Positions 18,120-27,890 of a stretch of 64,000 nt of DNA are shown piece after piece. Within the stretch, counting starts at the first letter, position 1. Each line of letters opens with the position of its first letter. Origin of the DNA: Pseudomonas sp. Root71 (GTDB lineage Bacteria; Pseudomonadota; Gammaproteobacteria; Pseudomonadales; Pseudomonadaceae); the NCBI RefSeq assembly GCF_001429045.1, contig NZ_LMHY01000025.1, positions 68,040-132,039 of the forward strand. The letters run 5' to 3'. The notes under the pieces are model-generated. The model had not been told where the DNA came from. It ran no database searches and saw only the letters and a list, made by a program, of their open reading frames with translations. Position numbers and translations under genes: made by a program.

Positions 18120-20684
18120 ATGTCCCCTCGCCTTACCCGCCAAGCCCCTACACCTTCCCGCGTGCTGTCGCTGCTGACCGCCGCCATCCTGATGGCCGGT
18201 ACCGCACCGCTCATGGCCGCCACCTCCACCGAGCAGTCGACCCGCAAAATGGGCGACTACGCATTCGCCATTCCCCAGCAATCACTGGTGTCGGCACTCA
18301 ATGCCTTTACCGCCGTGACGGGCTGGCAAGTCGGCGTGTCGTCGGAGCTGGCGCAAGGTGTGGCCTCGCCGGGAGTACGCGGCTCGCTGTCGCCGGAGAA
18401 CGCCCTGGATCGCCTGTTGGTGGGGACCAACCTGGGCTATCGCAAACTGGGCAACAACAGCATCGTCCTGGAAAAGCGCAGTGGCAGCAGTACGCTCAAC
18501 CTGCAACAGGTGACCATCAGCGCCACCCGTAACGAGCAGGATGTGAACAGCGTACCGAGCACGGTCTCTGTCTACACTCGCGAAGATCTGGACCGAAACA
18601 ACGTCAACACCATCAAGGAACTGGTGCGTTACGAGCCCGGTGTTTCGGTGGGTGGTTCAGGCCAACGCGCCGGCATCACGGGTTACAACATTCGCGGCAT
18701 CGATGGCGACCGCGTGCTGACCCAGGTCGATGGCGTGCAGGTACCCGACGGTTTCTTCAACGGCCCCTATGCCCAGACCAACCGCAACTATGTCGATCCG
18801 GAAATCGTCAAGCGTGTGGAGATCCTCCGGGGCCCGGCGTCGGTGCTGTATGGCAGCAGCGCCATTGGCGGTGCGGTCAGCTACTACACGCTGGACCCGG
18901 ACGACATCATCAAGCCAGGCAAGGATGTCGGCGCGCGCCTGAAAACCGGCTACAGCTCCGCCGACGACAGCTGGCTGACTTCCGGCACCGTCGCCGGCCG
19001 CACCGGCGAGTTCGATGGCCTTTTGCATCTGAGTCAACGCAACGGCCATGAAACAGAGTCCTATGGCGATACCGGCGGCACTGGCCTGAACCGCACGGAG
19101 GCCAACCCCCAGGACGCGCGCACCACCAGCGTGCTGGCCAAACTGGGCTGGAATTACGCCGACGACGCGCGTTTTGGCCTGACCTACGAGCATTACAAGG
19201 ACGACCGCGACACCAATCAATTGAGCGCAGTGGGCGGCCCGTTTAATGCCGGACGCGGGTTCGGCTACTACAAGTCCCGTACCGGTAACGACACGATCAC
19301 CCGCGAAAGCTTTGGCCTGGAACACAGCTTCGGTCTGGACAGCACTCTGGCTGACAACATCAAGTGGACGCTGAACTACCAGATCGCCAAGACCGACCAG
19401 ACCACCGAAGAAATCTACGCGCCGTCGCGGACTGTGCTGCGTAACCGTGATACGACTTACAAGGATCGCCAATGGGTATTCGATGCCCAGGCTGACAAGT
19501 CGTTTGCCATCGCCGATACCGATCACTTCGTCACCTATGGCACCACCATCAAGCAGGACAAAGTCACCGGCCTGCGTACCGGTACCGGCACCTGCCTGAC
19601 CGTGGCCGGTGCCTGCCGTGTCATTGGCGCCCCTAGCACCAGCGACACGCTGACACCCGCCAGTGACTTCCCGGACCCGACCATCAATAGCTACGCCCTG
19701 TTCGCCCAGGATCAGATCAGCTGGGGCAACTGGACCTTCCTGCCCGGTGCACGCTACGACTACACCCAGCTCAAGCCGCATATCACCGACGAGTTCCTGG
19801 CCACCGCCGACCAGAGCGGCAACGGCACGGTGAGCGACGAGACCAAGACCTGGCATCGCCTGTCGCCGAAATTCGGCACCACCTACAGCTTCAACGATCA
19901 CTACACCTGGTACGGCCAATACGCCGAAGGCTTCCGCACCCCGACCGCCAAGGCGTTGTATGGTCGTTTCGAAAACATCGCCGGCGGCTATCGGGTCGCG
20001 CCTAATCCGGACCTCGAACCGGAAAAGAGCAAAAGCTACGAAACGGGTTTGCGCGGCAACTTCGAGCAGGGCTCGTTTGATGTGGCGGTGTTCTACAACA
20101 AGTACCGCGACTTCATTAACGAGAACGCCATCACTCCGGGCTACACCGAGACCACGTTCCAGAGCAACAACATCAAGCACGCCACCATCAAGGGGGCCGA
20201 GGTCAAGGGCCGCCTGAACCTCGACGCCTTCGGCGCGCCGCAAGGCCTCTACACCCAGGGCTCGGTGGCTTATGCCTACGGTCGCAATGACGACAACGGC
20301 GAGCCGCTCAACAGCGTCAACCCGCTGACCGGTGTATTCGGCCTCGGCTACGACCAGGACACCTACGGCGGTTTGCTCAGCTGGACCCTGGTGAAGAAGA
20401 AGGACCGCGTCGACAGCACCAGCTTCAAGACCCCGGACGGCACCAGCACCCAGTTCAAGACCCCCGGTTTCGGCATTCTGGACCTGAGCGCGTTCTACAA
20501 AGTGACCGACGACGTGACCGTCAGCGGCGGCGTCTACAACCTCACCGACAAGAAATACTGGCTGTGGGATGACGTGCGCGGCTACGACAGCGTCGGCGAG
20601 GCCTCGGTGACCCAACCGGCCAACCTCGATCGCCTGACCCAGCCGGGTCGCAACTTTGCGGTCAACCTGATCTGGGATATCTGA
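18120..20684 (+). CDS. TonB-dependent haem/haemoglobin-type receptor with signalling domain
   Basis: 854 aa outer-membrane transducer from the ATG at 18120, which has GGAG at the right distance; an upstream GTG at 18099 is less likely. Signal peptide ends near residue 34 (TAPLMAA). An N-terminal STN signalling domain (residues about 45-100, FAIPQQSLVSALNAFTAVTG) explains the sigma/FecR pair upstream. TonB-box-like QQVTISATR is near residue 138, then plug (IKELVRYEPGVSV, VEILRGPASVLYGS) and barrel with the haem-receptor-like GFRTPTAKALYG...PNPDLEPEKS stretch. Haem specificity is supported by the haem oxygenase directly downstream. The exact haem ligands are not assigned. Confidence 0.88.
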   Translation: MSPRLTRQAPTPSRVLSLLTAAILMAGTAPLMAATSTEQSTRKMGDYAFAIPQQSLVSALNAFTAVTGWQVGVSSELAQGVASPGVRGSLSPENALDRLLVGTNLGYRKLGNNSIVLEKRSGSSTLNLQQVTISATRNEQDVNSVPSTVSVYTREDLDRNNVNTIKELVRYEPGVSVGGSGQRAGITGYNIRGIDGDRVLTQVDGVQVPDGFFNGPYAQTNRNYVDPEIVKRVEILRGPASVLYGSSAIGGAVSYYTLDPDDIIKPGKDVGARLKTGYSSADDSWLTSGTVAGRTGEFDGLLHLSQRNGHETESYGDTGGTGLNRTEANPQDARTTSVLAKLGWNYADDARFGLTYEHYKDDRDTNQLSAVGGPFNAGRGFGYYKSRTGNDTITRESFGLEHSFGLDSTLADNIKWTLNYQIAKTDQTTEEIYAPSRTVLRNRDTTYKDRQWVFDAQADKSFAIADTDHFVTYGTTIKQDKVTGLRTGTGTCLTVAGACRVIGAPSTSDTLTPASDFPDPTINSYALFAQDQISWGNWTFLPGARYDYTQLKPHITDEFLATADQSGNGTVSDETKTWHRLSPKFGTTYSFNDHYTWYGQYAEGFRTPTAKALYGRFENIAGGYRVAPNPDLEPEKSKSYETGLRGNFEQGSFDVAVFYNKYRDFINENAITPGYTETTFQSNNIKHATIKGAEVKGRLNLDAFGAPQGLYTQGSVAYAYGRNDDNGEPLNSVNPLTGVFGLGYDQDTYGGLLSWTLVKKKDRVDSTSFKTPDGTSTQFKTPGFGILDLSAFYKVTDDVTVSGGVYNLTDKKYWLWDDVRGYDSVGEASVTQPANLDRLTQPGRNFAVNLIWDI

Positions 20685-20700
20685 TCCGCACATCCCGCTG

Positions 20701-20735
20701 GGCGGTTTCATCTAGCCGCCCGGTGAGGTTTTTTT
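20701..20735 (+). terminator. Weak terminator-like hairpin after the receptor gene
   Basis: Short GGCGG/CCGCC stem (20701-20705 with 20716-20720) followed by GGTGAGG and a seven-T run. The stem is short, so it may only reduce read-through into the haem oxygenase gene. Confidence 0.45.
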
Positions 20736-20798
20736 ACTGTCAGGCGCCTTGCTGTTCGTCTCGTTACCAAGCGCCTCTTCTTTCTCCAAGGAATTGCC

Positions 20799-21407
20799 AT
20801 GACTACCCAGGCCACCGAACAACGCCCCAACCTGCGCTCACAGCGTTTGAACCAGATCACCAACGAGCCGCACAGCAAGCTCGATGCCCTGGTCAAGGCC
20901 CACTCCCCGTTTGAAACCCCGGCCAATTTCGCCCGCTTCGTGGTAGCGCAGTACCTGTTCCAGTCGGAACTGGTGTCGCTGTACAACGATGCCGAACTGA
21001 CCGCCATCGTCCCGGATCTGCCGGCCCGCTGCCGTGCCGATGCCGCCAGGGCCGACCTCGCGGACCTGGACACCGACGTGCCGACACCTGTGGCCGGTGC
21101 ACTGAAGAACCCGACCAAGGCCGAAGCCCTGGGCTGGATCTTTGTTTCGGAAGGCTCGAAGCTCGGTGCGGCGTTCCTGATCAAGCGTGCCGTGGGCCTT
21201 GGCCTGAGCGAAACCTTCGGCGCCCGCCACCTCGGCGAACCGGCCGGTGGCCGCGCTGAAGGTTGGAAGCGCTTCGTCCAGACCCTGGACGGCCTGGCAT
21301 TCAGCACCCAGGAAGAAGCCGAAGTGGAAAAAGGCGCCATCGACGCGTTCAACCGGTTTACCGTGTTGCTGGAGCAGGCTTACGCCAGCGCGCCGGAAGT
21401 CGCCTGA
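20799..21407 (+). CDS. pigA: Biliverdin-producing haem oxygenase (PigA/HemO type)
   Basis: Cleaves cytoplasmic haem to release iron, CO and biliverdin. 202 aa. Close in layout to P. aeruginosa PigA/HemO: RSQRLNQITNEPH with the proximal haem ligand His at residue 25, FARFVVAQYLFQ, ALGWIFVSEGSKLGAAFL and FGARHLGEP. PigA enzymes give beta/delta rather than alpha biliverdin; the isomer here cannot be told from reading. Clear ribosome-binding site AAGGAATTGCC before the ATG. It follows the haem receptor genes. Confidence 0.92.
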   Translation: MTTQATEQRPNLRSQRLNQITNEPHSKLDALVKAHSPFETPANFARFVVAQYLFQSELVSLYNDAELTAIVPDLPARCRADAARADLADLDTDVPTPVAGALKNPTKAEALGWIFVSEGSKLGAAFLIKRAVGLGLSETFGARHLGEPAGGRAEGWKRFVQTLDGLAFSTQEEAEVEKGAIDAFNRFTVLLEQAYASAPEVA

Positions 21408-21421
21408 CACACCGCTGTCCC

Positions 21422-21540
21422 TGTGGGAGCGGGCTTGCTCCGGGCGGCGTTCCGACGAAAGCGGAGTATCAGTCGACATGTTTTTTGAATGTCAGACCGC
21501 CTTCGCGAGCAAGTCGGATCGCCGCACCGCCGCTCCCACA
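21422..21540. repeat. REP pair, family 2, with interrupted halves
   Basis: Outer ends are TGTGGGAGCGGGCTTGCTC and its complement. Both halves carry an extra GGGCGGCG/GTCGGATCGCCGC block compared with the other copies, so this is a variant form. Confidence 0.8.
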
Positions 21541-21595
21541 TTGGACGAAGCAAGTCTTCAGGATTTCGATTCGCCTCACGTGTTGCCTTGAACCC

Positions 21596-21985
21596 ATGCC
21601 TGCCTCTTCAAAACTCTCCCGCCTCCTCTTCGGCCTGCTGGCCTATGTCAGCCTGGGCATCGGCCTGATCGCCATCGTCATACCCGGCCTGCCAACCACC
21701 GAGTTCATCCTGCTGGCCGCCTGGGCCGCGACCCGCAGTTCGCCGCGCCTGAGCGCCTGGCTGGAAAACCACCGGCTGTTCGGCCCTATCCTCCATAACT
21801 GGCGCAACGGCAAGATCATCGCGCGTCGGGCAAAAGTCAGCGCCACGGTCAGCATGCTGTTGTGTGCCGGTCTGATGCTGGTGATGCTCGATCACGGCTG
21901 GCCGATTTACCTGGCGATTGCCGGGATGGGGCTGGGCAACCTGTGGATCTGGTCACGGCCGGAATCACTGCCGCAAGTCACCTGA
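21596..21985 (+). CDS. YbaN family (DUF454) inner-membrane protein
   Basis: 129 aa small membrane protein from the ATG at 21596 (MPASSKLSRLLFG). Family features are visible: GLIAIVIPGLPTTEFILLAAWAATRSSPRL, then NWRNGKIIARRAK and a second hydrophobic segment (MLLCAGLMLVMLDHGWPIYLAIAGMGLG). Function is unknown. Its location after the haem oxygenase suggests a link with haem/iron handling, which is only an inference. Confidence 0.85.
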   Translation: MPASSKLSRLLFGLLAYVSLGIGLIAIVIPGLPTTEFILLAAWAATRSSPRLSAWLENHRLFGPILHNWRNGKIIARRAKVSATVSMLLCAGLMLVMLDHGWPIYLAIAGMGLGNLWIWSRPESLPQVT

Positions 21986-22132
21986 AGCCTCTTCAAGTCG
22001 CCCTGTAGTTGCCAACAACAGCGCACTTGAAAGTACCTACTTCCTGTTCGGATTTCTCCTACGTGTTTATCAGGTCATCCATTTCCGGGGTTGGCCGTTA
22101 AGCACTATGAAACCCCACGACGAGAAGCTGAC

Positions 22133-22867
22133 ATGAATGTAAGTGCCGCTGCATCTTTTCAAGTTCCGTATCCGCAAACATTGAAAGCGAACACGGAAAA
22201 AGCCCAGCCTGAGAAATTCGACATTTCGGTAATGGATGACAGGTTAAGGTTGACCATCGAGAAACTCCGAGCGCCTCAAGGTGTAGCTAGAAATCTCAGC
22301 AGCGAAAAACTGAATGAGGTGGATGATTTTTTGAATTCGCTCGAATCACTTAGCGGGTTCTATGACCTCCCCCCTCTGATAGAAAGCTTTAGAAATTCAA
22401 TGATTAGACATCATGCATTCCAGGCAGATCTGGTGCTCAAAAGAATGGAAGGGATTTACTCCGACTTCAAAAAAGACCTGCAAAGCAAATGGTCTGGTCT
22501 GGCCCATAACGTAATGGGCTTCACCGTGGCCGAAGACGGGCAGTTGAAAGTCACTTCGCCCCCCGACACCCTGACTGCCAGGGATGAGGAAATATTGAAT
22601 ACCCTGTTGAACGAGGCCAAAGGCTTGCAACCCCTGACCCTCAAGCACGCCAAGGCCGTAATCGAGTTGACTCAGCTGGATAAGCCACAGTTTGAGGGCA
22701 AGGTAAAACTGGACCTGAGCAACTTCCACAAGATGATTGACTATGGATTACTGCTGAATAAAGGTGCGCTGGACTTGGAAAGTCCAGACTCCTGGCTGGA
22801 TCAATTGCATAAAAAGGCCGAGAAGAATCCGATCGAGAAAAAACAGGGCCTGCACATCGAGGCCTGA
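22133..22867 (+). CDS. Hypothetical protein, unrecognised
   Basis: 244 aa from the ATG at 22133 (MNVSAAASFQVPYPQ); an alternative start at 22091 lacks support. No family recognised. The protein is hydrophilic with no signal peptide or membrane helix, predicted mostly helical after residue 60, and rich in Lys/Glu/Leu at its C-terminus. The base composition is more A/T-rich than its neighbours, suggesting acquired DNA. It converges with the secreted-protein gene at 22929, and a hairpin lies between them. Confidence 0.7.
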   Translation: MNVSAAASFQVPYPQTLKANTEKAQPEKFDISVMDDRLRLTIEKLRAPQGVARNLSSEKLNEVDDFLNSLESLSGFYDLPPLIESFRNSMIRHHAFQADLVLKRMEGIYSDFKKDLQSKWSGLAHNVMGFTVAEDGQLKVTSPPDTLTARDEEILNTLLNEAKGLQPLTLKHAKAVIELTQLDKPQFEGKVKLDLSNFHKMIDYGLLLNKGALDLESPDSWLDQLHKKAEKNPIEKKQGLHIEA

Positions 22868-22880
22868 TCGTTCGATAAAA

Positions 22881-22916
22881 CCCGGCAAAGCGAACATATA
22901 TGTGCGCTTTGCCGGG
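22881..22916 (-). terminator. Strong hairpin between convergent unknown genes
   Basis: Twelve-base arms CCCGGCAAAGCG/CGCTTTGCCGGG around a centre with ACATATATGT. A four-T run follows on the minus strand, so it most likely ends the 22929-23801 gene; it could also serve the opposite strand. Confidence 0.65.
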
Positions 22917-22928
22917 GACCTGACAGGC

Positions 22929-23801
22929 TTAGTTACGCAACATATTCTGATAACATATATGTGCGAATGAAACATTCGGTACGTTGTGTCCTCCCACCCC
23001 CGACGCCTCTTTGCCTTGAATCTGGATCAACCAATGTCCCAGGTTATATTCAACTTCCCACTTATATCGATACTTGCCACTGCTGGTCCAGAAAGGCTCA
23101 GACTTCAGCTGCCCATAACACCCGCCCAACTGAACGACACCCATGGCATTACCGGTAACATCCGTTACAAGGTCGTATGGGGTCTTATCCGTCCCTTTGT
23201 CCAACTTCAAAGTGGCGGTAGCACCTTCGACCGGCTGTCCTGTCGAATCACTCAACCGGACCGACCAATTCAAGACTCGGTAGGCCTGCGTAGTCGCCCA
23301 GTAGTGCCGCAGATCACCGGTATCGCCCTGGACACGACTGTCGGTGTAGTAAGGCGCTGAGCCAAACTCGAGCTTGTAGATATCACCCGCTACGAAGGGA
23401 GCAGACGGCTTTTTCGAGATGCGAACCTGAACTTCCTCATTCGGCTTCAGGCCAGACACAGTGAAAGGTGCCCCCCAAGGAATAGCAGCCCAGCGTCCGT
23501 TGCGATTGTATTCCAACATCAATGGCCCGCCTTTCGTGTCACCCGCATGGATCAACACATCTTGGCCCCGCACAGCCACGAAGCTGTAATGTTTCACATC
23601 CGCTTCGTCAGCCAGACTTTCCTTGAGGGTGTTCAGTTTGTCCGGCAGTACCGTGGCCGCCGGGGTTATTTGGGACGCGATACCCGAAACTGCGGCCGAG
23701 TTCAGAAAAGACATCGCAGGTGCCGTCCCTGCCGCCAATAACATCCCCCAAAACAATGCTACCGAGCGAAACCCTATCCCTTTAAAACAAGTCATACACA
23801 T
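22929..23801 (-). CDS. Hypothetical secreted protein with beta-sandwich-like domains
   Basis: 290 aa; no family recognised with confidence. A signal peptide is evident (VALFWGMLLAAGTAPAMS, cleavage near residue 30). Residues about 55-155 look like a pre-peptidase C-terminal-type beta-sandwich (DEADVKHYSFVAVRGQDVLI, then a Pro/Lys-rich loop). Residues about 180-290 resemble an Ig-like/carboxypeptidase-regulatory fold (LSDSTGQPVEGATATLKLD, VTGNAMGVVQL). Two late Cys (GGCYG and HICYQ) could form a disulfide. Codon use is A/T-richer than its neighbours. An alternative start is the Met at residue 3. Confidence 0.7.
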   Translation of the reverse strand: MCMTCFKGIGFRSVALFWGMLLAAGTAPAMSFLNSAAVSGIASQITPAATVLPDKLNTLKESLADEADVKHYSFVAVRGQDVLIHAGDTKGGPLMLEYNRNGRWAAIPWGAPFTVSGLKPNEEVQVRISKKPSAPFVAGDIYKLEFGSAPYYTDSRVQGDTGDLRHYWATTQAYRVLNWSVRLSDSTGQPVEGATATLKLDKGTDKTPYDLVTDVTGNAMGVVQLGGCYGQLKSEPFWTSSGKYRYKWEVEYNLGHWLIQIQGKEASGVGGHNVPNVSFAHICYQNMLRN

Positions 23802-24177
23802 GAAGTCCTTCTCATTATTTTCTGTCAGATGCCGGATCCGAAAACTTCCGCAATCGTTCCACCGAGGTGGCCCGCGTATTTAAGCGGTCTGCCCTTAATG
23901 AGAAGCGGTACATATGTATTTCGTGAGTTTCACTCAGGGCGGCTCGAAGCCGGAATCCTTGGCGTAACCACCCTGAACGCTCCCGCGCTTTTTTCCTCTT
24001 TTCACCCCCATTTTCGGCACATTTTCCTGCGCAAACGTTCAACCATTACCGTTCGTCGGGATGCCCCTCATGTAACCTCATCGCCACGCCGATGTGCATT
24101 GATCGGCGCTAAATGGATTTAGCGAGTGAGCCGCGACGGCCCACAGCCAACACTTCATCCATTCGCGAGCTCGCCCT
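23802..24177. other. Divergent intergenic region, two palindromes
   Basis: 376 bp between the secreted-protein gene and the chemoreceptor. I see no gene. It contains TACATATGTA at 23909-23918, similar to the ACATATATGT sequences beyond the other end of the minus-strand gene, and an 18-bp palindrome CGCTAAATGGATTTAGCG at 24107-24124, 53 bp before the chemoreceptor start. Confidence 0.5.
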
Positions 24178-26316
24178 ATGTTCGACTCACTGTCCATCCG
24201 CCTGAAAATCGTCCTGCTGTCCGGTCTGTGCCTGCTGGGCGTAGTCGCCTTGATAGTGGGCATGAACATCTATCAGACCAATCAGAACGATGACCTGGTC
24301 AGCGATTCCAGCAGCAGGATGCTCACCGCCAGTGTGCAGGACCTGCTCCAGGCCAAGGCCGCCGAGCAAGCCGTGCGGGTGCAGAAGACCTTCGGTGAAA
24401 CCCTGACGGTGGTGACCGCTCTCGCGGACCAGATCCAGGACATGCGCAACCTGGCCGCCAAGCGCGCCCTCGAACCCGGCGCCCTGCGTGAAGAGTTGAA
24501 CCAGAGCCTGAAAACCGCGTTCGAGCGCAACAGCAAGGTGCTGGGGATCTGGCTGGCGTTCGAACCCAACGGCCTGGATGGCAAGGACAGCGAGTTCGTC
24601 AATGACGCCGCCCGCCAATCCAACGAGATCGGACGTTTCGCCACGTACTGGAGCCGCGCCGGGGGTGATGCCCTCAACACGATCATGGTCGAAGAGGACA
24701 TGACCAAGACTACCCTGAACCTCAGCGGTACGCCGTACAACGTCTGGTACACCTGTCCGCGGGACAGCAAGCGCATCTGCCTGCTCGACCCCTATGCCGA
24801 TACGGTCGGCAACAAGGAAATGTTGATGACCACCATTTCCGTACCGCTGCTGGTGGATGGCAAGTCCATCGGCGTGGTCGGTATCGACATCGCCCTCGAC
24901 GCCCTGCAAGCGGCGGCGGTCGACTCCCAGCGCGACCTGTTCAACAGTGCCGGGCACATGCTGATCGTTTCCGGCACTGGCGTGCTGGCCGCCTACAGTG
25001 TCGATGCCGGCAAAGTCGGCAAGAACATCGGCGACACCCTGGGCGGCGATGGCAAGGACATCCTGCAATTGCTCGGCAATGGCGCGCCGAAGATTCTCCA
25101 GCAAGGCGAGTTGATCCGCGCGGTGTACCCGGTCAGCCCGATTGCCGACGCCAAGGCCTGGGCCGTGGTGATCGACCTGCCCCGGCAAGTGCTGCTGGCC
25201 GACTCGGTGAAGCTGCAAGCGGTACTCGACGATGCCCAGCAAAGCGGCACGCTCAAGGTGCTGTCGGTGGCAGTGATTGCCGGTCTGCTCGGGCTGTTGC
25301 TGATGTGGCTCACCGCGTCCGGCGTGACCCGCCCGATCAACAGCGTGGCCGACATGCTCAAGGCGATTGCCAGCGGCGACGGCGACCTGACCCAGCGCCT
25401 GCACTACAGCAAGAAGGACGAACTGGGCGAACTGGTGAGCTGGTTCAACCGCTTCCTCGACAAGCTGCAACCGACCATCGCGCAGATCAAGCAAAGCATC
25501 ACCGATGCCCGAGGCACCGCCGACCAGTCTTCGGAAATCGCCCGCCAGACCAGTGAAGGCATGCAGGTGCAATTCCGCGAAATCGACCAGGTCGCCACCG
25601 CATCCAACGAAATGAGCGCCACCGCCCACGACGTCGCCAACAGCGCCTCGAACGCGGCCAACGCGGCGAAGGGTGCCGACCAGTCGGCCCGCGACGGCAT
25701 GTCGATCATCGAACGCAGCACCCGCGACATCAATCAACTGGCCGAAGAGGTCAGCAAGGCCGTGACCGAAGTCGAAGCCCTCGCGGTCAACAGCGAGCAG
25801 ATCGGTTCGGTGCTGGAGGTGATTCGCAGTATCGCCGAACAAACCAACCTGCTGGCGCTCAACGCCGCCATCGAAGCCGCCCGTGCCGGTGAAAGCGGCC
25901 GGGGATTCGCGGTGGTCGCCGATGAAGTGCGCAATCTGGCCAAGCGTACCCAGGACTCGGTGGAAGAAATTCGCCTGGTGATCGAACGCATCCAGTCCGG
26001 AACCCGCGGCGTGGTCGCCACCATGCACTCAAGCCAGACCCAAGCCCACAGCAACGCCGGACAGATCCAGCAGGCGGTCCAGGCCTTGGGCAAGATCAGC
26101 GACGCGGTCACCGTGATCAGCGACATGAACCTGCAAATCGCCAGCGCCGCCGAACAGCAAAGCGCCGTCGCCGAAGAGGTCAACCGCAATGTCTCGGCGA
26201 TCCGCACCGTCACCGAAACCCTGACCGGCCAGGCCACCGAGTCGGCGCAGATCAGCAGCCAACTCAACGCCCTGACCACCCACCAGATGAAGTTGATGGA
26301 TCAGTTCCGCGTTTAG
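24178..26316 (+). CDS. Methyl-accepting chemotaxis protein with dCACHE sensor
   Basis: 712 aa chemoreceptor. TM1 is at residues about 10-30 ([19 protein letters not shown]) and the periplasmic double-CACHE-like domain at about 40-350 ([48 protein letters not shown]). TM2 is near 362-380 ([18 protein letters not shown]), then HAMP and the signalling hairpin with [35 protein letters not shown]. It has no C-terminal CheR-tethering pentapeptide. The ligand cannot be inferred. It stands alone in its own transcription unit. Confidence 0.93.
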   Translation: MFDSLSIRLKIVLLSGLCLLGVVALIVGMNIYQTNQNDDLVSDSSSRMLTASVQDLLQAKAAEQAVRVQKTFGETLTVVTALADQIQDMRNLAAKRALEPGALREELNQSLKTAFERNSKVLGIWLAFEPNGLDGKDSEFVNDAARQSNEIGRFATYWSRAGGDALNTIMVEEDMTKTTLNLSGTPYNVWYTCPRDSKRICLLDPYADTVGNKEMLMTTISVPLLVDGKSIGVVGIDIALDALQAAAVDSQRDLFNSAGHMLIVSGTGVLAAYSVDAGKVGKNIGDTLGGDGKDILQLLGNGAPKILQQGELIRAVYPVSPIADAKAWAVVIDLPRQVLLADSVKLQAVLDDAQQSGTLKVLSVAVIAGLLGLLLMWLTASGVTRPINSVADMLKAIASGDGDLTQRLHYSKKDELGELVSWFNRFLDKLQPTIAQIKQSITDARGTADQSSEIARQTSEGMQVQFREIDQVATASNEMSATAHDVANSASNAANAAKGADQSARDGMSIIERSTRDINQLAEEVSKAVTEVEALAVNSEQIGSVLEVIRSIAEQTNLLALNAAIEAARAGESGRGFAVVADEVRNLAKRTQDSVEEIRLVIERIQSGTRGVVATMHSSQTQAHSNAGQIQQAVQALGKISDAVTVISDMNLQIASAAEQQSAVAEEVNRNVSAIRTVTETLTGQATESAQISSQLNALTTHQMKLMDQFRV

Positions 26317-26333
26317 GAAGCACCACCGATAAA

Positions 26334-26350
26334 TGTGGGAGCGGGCTTGT
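26334..26350. repeat. REP half-site, family 2
   Basis: Single unpaired TGTGGGAGCGGGCTTG copy, downstream of the chemoreceptor. Confidence 0.6.
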
Positions 26351-26397
26351 CACCTGATTTGATCTAAGATCGGGCTCTCGCTCCGGAGGGCCCTTCG

Positions 26398-27747
26398 ATG
26401 ACTGATCTGCTCACGTCCATTCAAGCCGCACTCGGTTTGCCTCACACCCCGATTCCATTCACGTCCAGCGGCGCCCTGCCCTCGGCGTTTGCCGTCACGG
26501 ATCTGGCCTGCGCCGGCATCGCTGCCGCAGGCCAGGCCGTCAGCGAACTGCTGCACCAGCAAACCGGGCACCTGCCCGACCTTGAGGTCGACCGACGCCT
26601 CGCATCATTCTGGTTCGCAACCTCGATTCGTCCGCTTGGCTGGAGCGTTCCGCCGTTGTGGGACCCAGTGGCCGGTGACTACGCCACCCGCGATGGCTGG
26701 ATTCGCCTGCACACCAACGCACCCCATCACCGCGCCGCTGCCGAAAGCGTGCTCGGCCACTGTATCGACCGCGCAGCGATGGCCAGCCAAGTGGCCCGAT
26801 GGACAAAAAGCGAGCTGGAGCAGGCGGTGGTCAATGCCGGTGGTTGCGCTGCCGAAATGCGCACCTGGGAACAATGGCAGGTCCATCCTCAAGGCCAGGC
26901 AGTGAATTCCGAACCCTTGGTTCTGTTCGCCAACCACCCAGGCCAGAGCCGCAAACCCTGGACTGGTTCAGTGGCTCGCCCGCTGGCCGGCATCAAGGTG
27001 CTGGACTTGACCCGAGTACTGGCAGGTCCCATCGCCAGCCGCTTTCTGGCAGGCCTGGGCGCCGATGTCTTGCGCATCGATCCGCCGACCTGGAACGAGC
27101 CCGGGGTGGTACCGGAGGTCACCTTGGGAAAACGTTGCGCGCGTCTTGATCTGAACGACAGCCCCGATCGCGCTGTATTCGAATGTCTGCTCAAGGACGC
27201 CGACATTCTGCTCCACGGCTATCGCGCCGATGCGCTGGAGCGACTTGGTCTGGGCATGGATGAACGCCGGCAACTGAACCCCGACCTGATCGATGTTTGC
27301 CTCAACGCCTATGGCTGGAGCGGCCCTTGGCAAAACCGACGGGGCTTCGACAGCCTGGTGCAGATGAGCAGTGGCATTGCCGAAGCGGGCATGCGCTGGA
27401 AGCAGGCGGACAAGCCGACGCCACTGCCGGTGCAAGCCCTCGATCACGCCACCGGGTACTTGATGGCGGCCAGTGCGATCAGGTTGTTGGCGCAGCGGTT
27501 GAACGACGGTACGGGGGGTTCGGCGCGATTGTCGTTGGCGCGTACGGCGAGGTTGTTGATCGAGGCTGGGGCCGGGTCCGATGAGCCGTTGCGGGCAGAG
27601 GATCAAAACGATCAGGGGATACAGGTTGAGCAAACACCCTGGGGACCGGCGCATCGGTTGCATGTGCCGCTTAAGATGACGGAGACACCGTTGCAATGGA
27701 CTTTGCCAGCAACTGATTTGGGTTCACATCGCGCGCAGTGGTGGTGA
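26398..27747 (+). CDS. CaiB/BaiF family (class III) CoA-transferase
   Basis: 449 aa. Residues about 195-440 match the family: LAGIKVLDLTRVLAGPIASRFLAGLGADVLRID, then LGKRCARLDLND, ADILLHGYRADALERLGLG, and the GWSGPWQNRRGFDSLVQMSSGIA region. The first 190 residues are a less conserved domain, giving a slightly longer protein than typical single-domain members. The CoA donor and acceptor acid cannot be inferred. Good ribosome-binding site (CCGGAGGGCCC). Confidence 0.85.
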   Translation: MTDLLTSIQAALGLPHTPIPFTSSGALPSAFAVTDLACAGIAAAGQAVSELLHQQTGHLPDLEVDRRLASFWFATSIRPLGWSVPPLWDPVAGDYATRDGWIRLHTNAPHHRAAAESVLGHCIDRAAMASQVARWTKSELEQAVVNAGGCAAEMRTWEQWQVHPQGQAVNSEPLVLFANHPGQSRKPWTGSVARPLAGIKVLDLTRVLAGPIASRFLAGLGADVLRIDPPTWNEPGVVPEVTLGKRCARLDLNDSPDRAVFECLLKDADILLHGYRADALERLGLGMDERRQLNPDLIDVCLNAYGWSGPWQNRRGFDSLVQMSSGIAEAGMRWKQADKPTPLPVQALDHATGYLMAASAIRLLAQRLNDGTGGSARLSLARTARLLIEAGAGSDEPLRAEDQNDQGIQVEQTPWGPAHRLHVPLKMTETPLQWTLPATDLGSHRAQWW

Positions 27748-27760
27748 CCGTCAGATCGCC

Positions 27761-27855
27761 ATCGCGAGCAAGCTCGCTCCCACAGGGACCGCATTTTTCC
27801 TGACGATCGCGATCAAATGTGGGAGCGAGCTTGCTCCGGGCGGCGTTCCGACGAT
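27761..27855. repeat. REP pair, family 2
   Basis: Inverted halves with the GAGCGAGCTTGCTC variant core; the right half carries the same GGGCGGCGTTCCGACGA block as the variant at 21422-21540. Confidence 0.8.
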
Positions 27856-27890
27856 GGCGCCAGAAACAGCAACACAAAAACCAGATCAGC

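Noticed and set aside
18657..20711. Antisense frame of about 680 codons opposite the TonB receptor
   Set aside because: Shadow frame; the plus-strand receptor has clear signal peptide, plug and barrel motifs.
24069..24095. Possible FliA (sigma-28) promoter before the chemoreceptor (GCCGATGT)
   Set aside because: The -10-like element is present but the expected TAAA at the proper distance is not.
23815..24122. Short overlapping frames on both strands in the 23.8-24.2 kb gap
   Set aside because: No ribosome-binding sites, no homology seen and base composition of non-coding DNA.
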